Shown here piece by piece: positions 1-6,107 of a stretch of DNA of 7,419 nucleotides. A program made the translations under genes and the position numbers. The stretch covers positions 1 to 7,419 of the forward strand of contig VFGQ01000101.1 of NCBI GenBank assembly GCA_009391605.1, in the 5' to 3' direction. The notes beneath the pieces are model-generated. The model ran no database searches and was not told the origin of the DNA. It worked only from the letters and a program-made list of their open reading frames with translations. Within the stretch, counting starts at the first letter, position 1. Each line of letters begins with the position of its first letter. This DNA comes from SAR202 cluster bacterium (GTDB lineage: Bacteria; Chloroflexota; Dehalococcoidia; SAR202; GCA-002694895).

Positions 1-306
1 AGTTCCTACTGTTGATCTTGGATTTTTTGAAATACCTCTTTGATCTATAGATATTGCAGGCGATAATCCTTCTATATAATCCACATTTGGTTTTTCTAAA
101 TTACCTAAAAATTGTCTTGCATAAGCTGACAAAGATTCCACATATCTTCTTCTTCCTTCTGCGTAAATTGTGTCAAAAGCTAATGAACTTTTTCCAGATC
201 CAGATAAACCTGTTATTACAATAAATTTACCTCTTGGAATATTTATATCAATATTTTTTAAATTATGTTCTTTTGCCCCACGTATGACTATGTCGCTAAT
301 TTCCAA
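1..306 (-). CDS. uvrA: UvrABC system protein A, N-terminal part (runs off the left edge)
   Basis: This is the first 102 codons of excinuclease subunit UvrA, the ATPase that with UvrB finds damaged DNA at the start of nucleotide excision repair in the cytoplasm. Seen directly: Walker A GLSGSGKS (residues 33-40), followed by the UvrA hallmarks [20 protein letters not shown] (about 44-63), [17 protein letters not shown] (78-89, with the Q-loop Gln) and NPRSTVGT (95-102). The start is inferred to be TTG at 306-304, giving [16 protein letters not shown], which aligns with the usual UvrA N-terminus. The frame is closed by a stop eight codons upstream and has no in-frame ATG. The nearby ATG at 320-318 is in another frame and stops after ten codons. 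A weak GGGA lies 7 nt upstream as a possible ribosome-binding site. The rest of the roughly 940-residue protein lies outside the window. The gene is divergent from the tRNA-Ser/sucCD block. Confidence 0.95.
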   Translation of the reverse strand, partial: MEISDIVIRGAKEHNLKNIDINIPRGKFIVITGLSGSGKSSLAFDTIYAEGRRRYVESLSAYARQFLGNLEKPNVDYIEGLSPAISIDQRGISKNPRSTVGT

Positions 307-451
307 TGGATTTCCCGCATTGTATATTTATATATTATTAATTTTAACAAAATATAAATAAGAAAGATTGTAAATAGATTAATATAGCAATTAATTTGGA
401 TTTAAGATAACAATTGATATAATATTTGTTTAAACTTTAAAGAGTAAACTT
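307..451. promoter_or_regulatory. AT-rich divergent intergenic region between uvrA and tRNA-Ser
   Basis: This 145-bp, very AT-rich spacer must hold the promoters for uvrA (leftward) and for the tRNA-Ser/sucCD unit (rightward). The rightward promoter is annotated separately. Leftward, a TTGTTA-like -35 (345-350 read on the minus strand) with a TATACA-like -10 (321-326) and an 18-bp spacer is conceivable. It would leave uvrA an extremely short leader, so I do not call it. No LexA-type box was recognised. Confidence 0.4.
396..423 (+). promoter_or_regulatory. Probable sigma-70-type promoter of tRNA-Ser and sucCD
   Basis: A perfect -10 hexamer TATAAT at 418-423 is preceded at a 16-bp distance by a weak -35 (TTGGAT, 396-401). 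Transcription would begin near 430, about 20 nt before the mature tRNA 5' end at 452. Only 22 nt separate the tRNA from sucC and 6 nt separate sucC from sucD, so this is the only obvious promoter for all three. The -10 match is seen directly; the -35 is poor and the background is AT-rich. Confidence 0.5.
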
Positions 452-538
452 GGAGAGATGGCCGAGTGGTTTAAGGCGCTGGTCTTGAAAACCAGTATAA
501 TTTTACGATTATCGTGGGTTCGAATCCCACTCTCTCCG
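452..538 (+). tRNA. tRNA-Ser(UGA)
   Basis: This is an 87-nt class II tRNA with a complete cloverleaf. The 7-bp acceptor stem is GGAGAGA (452-458) with TCTCTCC (531-537), followed by discriminator G538. The D-arm contains GCCGAGTGGTTTAAGGC. The anticodon stem CTGGT/ACCAG encloses anticodon TGA at 486-488. The long variable arm has an ATAAT/ATTAT stem, and the T-arm is GTGGG-TTCGAAT-CCCAC. UGA reads UCA and, by wobble, other UCN serine codons. The long variable arm and the discriminator G fit serine identity. CCA is not encoded, so it must be added by nucleotidyltransferase. It appears to be the first member of a transcript continuing into sucC. Confidence 0.97.
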
Positions 539-560
539 AATTATCAAAAGAGATATATAT

Positions 561-1718
561 TTGAAAATTCATGAATATCAGGCAAAAGAATTATTTAAGG
601 ATCATGATATTAAAACATCTGAAGGGTATGTTTGTGAAAATATAGATGAAATTTTAAAAATTTATAAAACATTTGATGATGAAGTTGTATTAAAAGTTCA
701 AGTTCATGCTGGGGGTAGAGGAAAAGCAGGTGGAGTTCAATTAGTTAAGTCTAGACAAGAAGTGATAGAATTTGCCGACAAATTTTTTGGGCATGGGTTT
801 CAGACAGTGCAAACTGAAAATGAATTCTTTACTGTTAATAAAATTTTGATAGAAAAAGTTAGTTTAATAAAATCTGAAAGTTACATAGCATTATTGGTAG
901 ATGGTAGTAATCAGTCTGTGAATATTATCGCCAGCCCAGAAGGAGGTATGGATATAGAAGAAGTTGCAATTCAATCTCCAGAAAGTATTTTAACTTTACC
1001 AATAAATATTATTACAGGCCCAACAGATTATCAAATAAGAAAAATTAACAGTTTTCTAGGATATACTCAGAGTGATTATGCTCAGTTGAGAAAAATTATA
1101 AGAAATTTGTACAAATTATATTTGAGTAAAGATTGTTCTTTAATTGAAATTAACCCTTTAATTCAAAATGATGAAGGAGATATAGTTGCCCTTGATGCAA
1201 AAATTACATTTGATGAAGATGCTTTATTTAGACAAGACTCAATAAAACAATTAAGGGATTTATCTCAGGAAAATCTTGTTGAGATTGAAACTGCTAAATT
1301 GGGAATAAAATATATACAATTACAAGGAACTGTAGGATGTATAGTGAATGGAGCAGGATTAGCTATGGCTACTATGGATGTAATTAATGTATCAGGCTTA
1401 AAGTCTGCAAATTTTTTGGATATTGGTGGTGGGGCTGATGAACATAAGGTTTCAGAAGCAATGTCGGCTGTCTTGTCTGATCAAAATGTAGAAGTAGTAT
1501 TAATAAATTTATTTGGAGGAATTTTAAGATGTGATGTTGCTGCTAAAGGTTTCTTAGTTGCTTTGGACAAATATAATAAAAAAGCTCCCGAACTTATCAT
1601 TAGAATGTTAGGTACTAATAGTGATGAAGGCAAAGAAATTCTAAGTGCAAGTAAATATAATATTTCTTTTGCTGATAATTTAAATGAAATTTCAAAAATA
1701 TTACTTACTAAGAGGTAG
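561..1718 (+). CDS. sucC: Succinyl-CoA synthetase (ADP/GDP-forming) beta subunit
   Basis: SucC is the nucleotide-binding beta subunit of succinate-CoA ligase. With SucD it interconverts succinyl-CoA and succinate with substrate-level phosphorylation in the TCA cycle. The 385-residue length matches the family (about 388 in E. coli). Visible motifs are the canonical N-terminus KIHEYQAKELF, the ATP-grasp segment KVQVHAGGRGKAGG (45-58), EINPL (196-200, a metal/nucleotide-site Glu-Asn), GCIVNGAGLAM (259-269), LDIGGGA (286-292), NLFGGILRCD (316-325) and the C-terminal GTNSDEG (351-357). The TTG start is firm: the family N-terminus begins exactly there, AAAAGAGA lies about 8 nt upstream, and the ATG at 571 is out of frame. 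The gene starts 22 nt after tRNA-Ser and is followed by sucD after 6 nt. Whether it prefers ATP or GTP cannot be told by eye. Confidence 0.97.
   Translation: MKIHEYQAKELFKDHDIKTSEGYVCENIDEILKIYKTFDDEVVLKVQVHAGGRGKAGGVQLVKSRQEVIEFADKFFGHGFQTVQTENEFFTVNKILIEKVSLIKSESYIALLVDGSNQSVNIIASPEGGMDIEEVAIQSPESILTLPINIITGPTDYQIRKINSFLGYTQSDYAQLRKIIRNLYKLYLSKDCSLIEINPLIQNDEGDIVALDAKITFDEDALFRQDSIKQLRDLSQENLVEIETAKLGIKYIQLQGTVGCIVNGAGLAMATMDVINVSGLKSANFLDIGGGADEHKVSEAMSAVLSDQNVEVVLINLFGGILRCDVAAKGFLVALDKYNKKAPELIIRMLGTNSDEGKEILSASKYNISFADNLNEISKILLTKR
1710..1716 (+). promoter_or_regulatory. Ribosome-binding site of sucD inside the sucC stop region
   Basis: AAGAGGT is formed by the last two sucC codons (Lys-Arg) and the first base of its TAG stop. 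It lies 8 nt before the TTG start of sucD. This supports the TTG at 1725 as the real start and suggests translational coupling of the two subunits, which are needed in equal amounts. Confidence 0.7.
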
Positions 1719-1724
1719 TTTGAA

Positions 1725-2603
1725 TTGACACTTAAAATTGATAGAAATACTAAAGTTATTGTCCAAGGAATAACTGGAAAAGAAGGTGGATTTCATGCTT
1801 TGAAATGTCAAGAATATGGAACTCAAATAGTTGGAGGTGTAACTCCGGGTAAAGGTGGGCAATTATTTAATAATTCTATACCAGTTTTTAATTCTGTTAT
1901 TGAAGCAAAAGATACAACTGATGCTGATACATCTTTGATATTTGTACCTGCTCCATTCGCCCCAGATGCTATTCTAGAATCCATTGATGCGGGAATAGAA
2001 ACAGTTATTTGTATTACCGAAGGTGTACCTGTAAATGAGATGATTAAAATTCATAAAGTTGCAAAAGATCAAGGAGTAACTTTAATTGGGCCAAATTGTC
2101 CAGGAGTAATTAATCCAAAAGAAGAATGTAAAATTGGAATTATGCCTGGGGATATTTTCATGCCCGGAAATGTTGGTGTGGTTTCCAGAAGTGGAACACT
2201 TACATATGAAGCTGTAGATCAACTCTCAAAAAGAGGCATTGGCCAATCTTTATGCATAGGTATCGGTGGTGATCCTATAGTTGGCACTTCATTTATTGAT
2301 GTTTTAGATTATTTTATATCTGATGATTTGACCCAAAGTATAGTTTTTATTGGTGAAATAGGTGGGATAAAAGAACAAGAAGCAGCAGAATTTTTAAAAT
2401 CGGTAAATAATACTAAACCTATAGCAGCTCTTATTGTGGGAGCAAGTGCTCCAAAAGGTAAAAGAATGGGGCATGCAGGGGCAGTAATTAGCGGTGAATA
2501 TGGTAAGGCAGAATCAAAGATAAATTCTTTAAAAGATGCCGGTTGTCATATTATTCCACACCCTGGCAAAATAGCAGAAACTGTAGAAAAGATTATTAAT
2601 TGA
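1725..2603 (+). CDS. sucD: Succinyl-CoA synthetase alpha subunit
   Basis: SucD is the CoA-binding alpha subunit, which is transiently phosphorylated on histidine during catalysis. The 292-residue length is usual for the family (about 289 in E. coli). Visible features are the Rossmann CoA-binding start NTKVIVQGITGKEG (8-21), GGVTPGKGG (37-45), IGPNCPGVINP (121-131), SRSGTLTYE (154-162), GIGGDPI (179-185) and the active-site loop KRMGHAGAVISG (246-257), with His250 as the expected phosphohistidine. The TTG start is supported by the family N-terminus and by the AAGAGGT site 8 nt upstream; no suitable upstream ATG exists. The gene overlaps nothing but ends only 3 nt before the 3' end of the convergent tRNA-Leu. 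It is co-transcribed with sucC. No sign of damage or transfer. Confidence 0.97.
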   Translation: MTLKIDRNTKVIVQGITGKEGGFHALKCQEYGTQIVGGVTPGKGGQLFNNSIPVFNSVIEAKDTTDADTSLIFVPAPFAPDAILESIDAGIETVICITEGVPVNEMIKIHKVAKDQGVTLIGPNCPGVINPKEECKIGIMPGDIFMPGNVGVVSRSGTLTYEAVDQLSKRGIGQSLCIGIGGDPIVGTSFIDVLDYFISDDLTQSIVFIGEIGGIKEQEAAEFLKSVNNTKPIAALIVGASAPKGKRMGHAGAVISGEYGKAESKINSLKDAGCHIIPHPGKIAETVEKIIN

Positions 2604-2606
2604 TAA

Positions 2607-2689
2607 TGGGGAAGGAGAGACTCGAACTCTCACGTTCTATGAACACTTGATCCTAAGTCAAGCGCGTCTACCAATTCCGCCACTTCCCC
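2607..2689 (-). tRNA. tRNA-Leu(UAG)
   Basis: This is an 83-nt class II tRNA on the minus strand. The acceptor stem GGGGAAG pairs with CTTCCCC (plus-strand 2683-2689 with 2608-2614), with discriminator A at 2607. The D-arm is GCGGAATTGGTAGACGC. The anticodon stem CTTGA/TCAAG encloses loop CTTAGGA with anticodon TAG (plus-strand 2653-2655). The variable arm has a GTTC/GAAC stem, and the T-arm is GAGAG-TTCGAGT-CTCTC. UAG decodes CUA and, by wobble, CUG and other CUN leucine codons. CCA is not encoded. It lies 5 nt downstream of the stop of the large permease-propeller gene on the same strand, and 3 nt from the convergent sucD stop. Confidence 0.97.
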
Positions 2690-2694
2690 AAGTT

Positions 2695-5600
2695 TTATTT
2701 TTTTATTTCAATTATATCTAAATGTTGATTAACGTTTATTGAATATAATTTTTGTATTATACCGCTAGGCCATATTATCCTAATTTCATCAATAATTTCA
2801 ATATCACTTAATCCAAATTCTAAATTGGTTGAATCCATTGAAAGGTAACTAGATCCGGCTATTACTTCCTGCATTTGTATTGATTTTTGATTATTTTTAT
2901 CTTTATATATTAAATATACTTTTGCTCCTATTCCATCTGAATTACTTCCTGTATTGTCTATACCCATCCTTCCTGTTAATTTTAAGTTTATCCAATTGTT
3001 TTCACCTCCACCATTAATCCATACATAAAATGGCCCCCCGGCATCATCTAAAGTTCCTGACCATACAGGTCCGCTACTATTTGTTGCAATTAAATCAACA
3101 TATCCATCGCCATTCAAATCTCCATGAGCTAATCCTTTCCCATTTTCATGATATTTTGTATGAACTTTGTATTTTAAATTGTATTTATTATCCGGATATA
3201 TATTTTCTTCGAGGTTGTTAAAATAATTATTATAATTAATACCCTGAATATCCAGTAATCTTGAACGTATAGTTATATCCTCATATGAAAAATCCGGTTT
3301 ACCTTGAAGCATTCTTCCGGCTGATGGATAGACATTGCCGCCAGGGCCTTCTCCTCTACCTACTTCTGAACCTATCCAGTATATATCTTTAATCGTATCA
3401 TTATTGAAATCAAATGCTGTTACACCGTAACCAAAATCATAAGCACCTATCCCAAGTGGTATATTTATTCCTGGTTTTATATTAGTTTTTATTGTCGCTT
3501 CAGCAGGCATAAAAGGAGATGGAATCACATTTGTTTTTTCAGAAAATTCCTCAAATATTGGTATTATATTGTTATTATCTGTTTCAACTATTCCTTTATT
3601 TATCAAAAATGAATGTATGCATGTTCCTAAATTGTGCTTTTCATGATATTTACAATCTCCGCCAGGCTTAGGCTTTGGACTTGGCATCCCCTCAGTGATT
3701 ATTCTTGAATGAGGTCCTGCATTTGTAATAAAAACGTCTTGTTTACCATCATTGTTAAAGTCGCTTATTGCAAATCCCATCCAATTTCCAATAATATCTA
3801 ATCCCATATCTTTTGATATGTGTGTAAATAATATTTTGCCATTAGCTGAATCGTTTCTGTAAATATGTAGCTGATCACCGTCGCTTGCAACCCATAAATC
3901 CTGATCACCATCTTCATCATGATCAAAAAAAACAGCTCCGTGCGTTGGTCCGGTTGGATCTCCGACTCTATTTAAGTTTTTATCTTTTACATCAGGGTTA
4001 TAGCCCATATATTCCTTATTAGATTTGTCTTTAAAAATTATTTCCTTACCCTCAGGGTTAAGCATTATAACCTGGGGTCCATTTATTCCGGCTTCTTTTG
4101 CAATTTCATCAAATGTTAAATCACCATTGTTCTTATAAAGAAGATTGTAATGCCCTGGATGTGAAGGCCAGAATAAACTAGACATGAAAAAATCTTCATC
4201 GATTAAATTAGTTACATAAAGATCTAAATAACCATCATTATTTATATCAGCACAAGCAATACTACTTGCTGATCTATAATTTAATTTTTCTTTAAAAGCT
4301 TTTCTTGTGATATCTTTAAATTGACCATTTTTCATATTTAAAAAAAGCCTATCTTCAATGCCTATGAATTCTGTATTGTTATTATTAATTTGAGATCTAA
4401 AATCTAACCCGTCGCCATTAAATCCTCTGGCTCCAATGTAAAGATCTTGAAAACCATCATTATTGATATCGCAAGCTACTGCACCACTGCCATTTAATTT
4501 TTTATCACCCAAACCTGCTTCATTGGCAATATTAGTAAAAGTGCCATCAGAATTATTTAAATACAGAATGTTAGAATATTCAGTACCATTAGTAATGAAA
4601 AAATCCATATCATTATCACGATCAAAATCGAAGATTACTACTCCTGGTCTGTAATTCCATACTTCCATTGGTCCTTTCAAAGTTTCATTATCTAATTGTT
4701 TAAAATACTTGATATCAAAATTAGAATTGTCATTTTCTTTAGTTAAGAGTTTTTGAGTTATTGTATGTTCTTTAAGAATATTTGTTATTATTTCAGGTTC
4801 TTTTAATTCAGTTTTTGTAGTTTGAATAGAATTAATTGTTTCTTTTGATTCTCTTATTATTGGTTGGTTATCTGTAAGTTTTATTCCTCCAGAGATTCCA
4901 GAATTATTTATATTGATAATAAGAAGAGAGATCAAACCAGTTGAGATCCCAAGAATCCATATCATTAATGCATAATAAGTAACAGAAATTTTAGGTAATA
5001 CTTTTGCTAATCCCCAATAGGTAATTGGTCCTCCTGATGCTGCAGTGAAAAGCAAGGTGGCGGCAGGTGCAACTCCCATGCCAAGTAATAACAATGCAAC
5101 AACCAATGGTATTTCAAATAAGAGTGGCACATTAATTAAAACTCCAATAGTACTTGCGATTATTATGCCTTTTAAATTATTGCCTAAATAATTATCTATA
5201 ATTCCAGGAGACAAGAATTGTATTACTAAACCTGCTGCAAATCCGGCAATAATCATTATTGGACCTAATTTAATTACATTAGAAAAAGTAATTTTCCCAA
5301 AATCAAACAAACCTTCTTTCATTGAATTTTTGAAACTTATATTATCTTCTATATTTATTGATTTAATTTGTTCTGTTTTTTCATTTTTTAATTTCCATCC
5401 AAAAGTTAAGCGTGCAATTATAGGGCCAAACAAAAATACACTAATTGCTCCTGTTATAATCCTGTTCCATCCTAAGTCAGGTGTAAAAATAGTAAAAATC
5501 ATAATTATCGATAGGAAGTTTAGAGTCGATGAACCTTGTGTTAATGCTATAACTGATTCAAGTGAGGACCCTTTATTTTTTAAAGAATTTACCACCGGTA

Positions 5601-6006
5601 CTATACAAGCAGAACAAAGATTTAGAGCTGGTCCGAGTATATATCCTCTGAATATACCTTTTAGTCCTGGAGAAAATAACATTGTTTGATTTTTTCTAGG
5701 GAAAATAAAAGCTTCTACAATTCCAGATATGGCGAAAGCAAAAATCATTCCTAAAAGGACTAATTCCATATATTCAAAAGAAAATGTTAACCATCTTGAG
5801 ATTAAAGTGGCCTCAGGGTCGCCTCCTAGACAAAATCCTTGAAAACATTCACCTTTTCTTGATGCTGAAGCAAACAGTTCTTCTTTTATTGTCCCGAGTT
5901 TTTGAACCCTATTTAAATAGAAAAATAAGGGAGTAGAAAGTAAAACAAGTATTATTCCTACTATTCTTTTTGTATGTGTATTATTATTAAAATCTATAAA
6001 TTTCAT
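2695..6006 (-). CDS. ArsP/DUF318-like permease fused to seven-motif FG-GAP/VCBS propeller and ASPIC/UnbV domain
   Basis: A single intact 1103-codon frame with an ATG start at 6006; no clear Shine-Dalgarno is seen. Residues 1-365 are polytopic: TM segments near 14-31, 74-98, 116-140, 148-174, 181-201, 241-267, 279-320 and 342-364. They include GPALNLCSACIVP (125-137, CxxC at 131/134) and the second-half signatures INVPLLFEIP (291-300) and TAASGGPITYW (321-331). This resembles the ArsP_1/DUF318 (YraQ) permease family, whose characterised members export organoarsenicals. The substrate here is unknown. A polar linker (about 366-445) leads to seven Ca-loop motifs starting at residues 460, 513, 587, 695, 749, 866 and 963 (DxDxDG-like, e.g. 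DHDEDGDQD), consistent with one seven-bladed propeller. An ASPIC/UnbV domain follows at about 1024-1100 (GIGAKV, QEVIAGSSYLS, WPSG). The fusion is read directly from the frame; that the propeller is extracytoplasmic is inferred. The protein could equally be a sensor, adhesin or transporter. Confidence 0.88.
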   Translation of the reverse strand: MKFIDFNNNTHTKRIVGIILVLLSTPLFFYLNRVQKLGTIKEELFASASRKGECFQGFCLGGDPEATLISRWLTFSFEYMELVLLGMIFAFAISGIVEAFIFPRKNQTMLFSPGLKGIFRGYILGPALNLCSACIVPVVNSLKNKGSSLESVIALTQGSSTLNFLSIIMIFTIFTPDLGWNRIITGAISVFLFGPIIARLTFGWKLKNEKTEQIKSINIEDNISFKNSMKEGLFDFGKITFSNVIKLGPIMIIAGFAAGLVIQFLSPGIIDNYLGNNLKGIIIASTIGVLINVPLLFEIPLVVALLLLGMGVAPAATLLFTAASGGPITYWGLAKVLPKISVTYYALMIWILGISTGLISLLIININNSGISGGIKLTDNQPIIRESKETINSIQTTKTELKEPEIITNILKEHTITQKLLTKENDNSNFDIKYFKQLDNETLKGPMEVWNYRPGVVIFDFDRDNDMDFFITNGTEYSNILYLNNSDGTFTNIANEAGLGDKKLNGSGAVACDINNDGFQDLYIGARGFNGDGLDFRSQINNNNTEFIGIEDRLFLNMKNGQFKDITRKAFKEKLNYRSASSIACADINNDGYLDLYVTNLIDEDFFMSSLFWPSHPGHYNLLYKNNGDLTFDEIAKEAGINGPQVIMLNPEGKEIIFKDKSNKEYMGYNPDVKDKNLNRVGDPTGPTHGAVFFDHDEDGDQDLWVASDGDQLHIYRNDSANGKILFTHISKDMGLDIIGNWMGFAISDFNNDGKQDVFITNAGPHSRIITEGMPSPKPKPGGDCKYHEKHNLGTCIHSFLINKGIVETDNNNIIPIFEEFSEKTNVIPSPFMPAEATIKTNIKPGINIPLGIGAYDFGYGVTAFDFNNDTIKDIYWIGSEVGRGEGPGGNVYPSAGRMLQGKPDFSYEDITIRSRLLDIQGINYNNYFNNLEENIYPDNKYNLKYKVHTKYHENGKGLAHGDLNGDGYVDLIATNSSGPVWSGTLDDAGGPFYVWINGGGENNWINLKLTGRMGIDNTGSNSDGIGAKVYLIYKDKNNQKSIQMQEVIAGSSYLSMDSTNLEFGLSDIEIIDEIRIIWPSGIIQKLYSINVNQHLDIIEIKK
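2711..2716 (-). promoter_or_regulatory. Possible -10 box of tRNA-Leu inside the upstream gene's last codons
   Basis: On the minus strand, a perfect TATAAT in the context GATATAATT lies within the codons for Asp-Ile-Ile near the C-terminus of the 1103-residue protein. Transcription would begin near 2704, about 15 nt before the tRNA 5' end. The same GATATAAT context precedes tRNA-Ser. No convincing -35 is seen at 16-18 bp, and the sequence is also constrained by coding, so this is a tentative call. Confidence 0.35.
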
Positions 6007-6107
6007 TAATTACTATGTTATTGAGATAGTTTTTGAATGTATGACCATATCATAATTAAATTTATTAAATTTTAAAACTTTAATAGATTAAAAGAGAATA
6101 AATTCTT
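6007..6107. promoter_or_regulatory. Divergent promoter region between the two propeller genes
   Basis: This 101-bp AT-rich spacer separates the start of the permease-propeller gene (leftward) from the GTG of the TPR-propeller gene (rightward), so both promoters must lie here or in the coding ends. Leftward, TATGAT (6049-6054 read on the minus strand) is a plausible -10. Rightward, several TATTAA/CATAAT-like hexamers exist, but none has a good -35. A TTTAAT-AG-ATTAAA inverted repeat (6079-6092) sits immediately upstream of the AAAAGAGA ribosome-binding site (6090-6097) and could be an operator or chance. Confidence 0.4.

Noticed and set aside
170..361. 63-codon plus-strand open frame
   Set aside because: It lies almost wholly antisense to the uvrA N-terminus, whose conserved protein motifs explain the sequence; no ribosome-binding site is evident.
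452..2689. Integrated element using a tRNA as attachment site
   Set aside because: Both tRNAs are single and complete, with no duplicated 3' fragment, integrase or composition shift nearby.
3030..3221. 63-codon plus-strand open frame
   Set aside because: It is antisense to the propeller region and resembles no protein; it arises from Asp/Asn-rich codons on the real strand.
4463..4654. 63-codon plus-strand open frame
   Set aside because: It is antisense to the first two VCBS motifs; low complexity and no start context.
5330..5689. 119-codon plus-strand open frame
   Set aside because: It is antisense to the permease domain. Its apparent hydrophobic content is the shadow of membrane-segment codons on the other strand.
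2695..6006. Two separate genes wrongly joined (permease and VCBS protein)
   Set aside because: The frame is continuous through the linker with no stop. I see no internal ribosome-binding site followed by a signal peptide near residues 390-450; without the membrane part the propeller would have no export signal.
6079..6092. TTTAAT-AG-ATTAAA inverted repeat as an operator
   Set aside because: Six-base A/T-only arms are expected by chance in this AT-rich spacer. It is mentioned only as part of the divergent promoter region.
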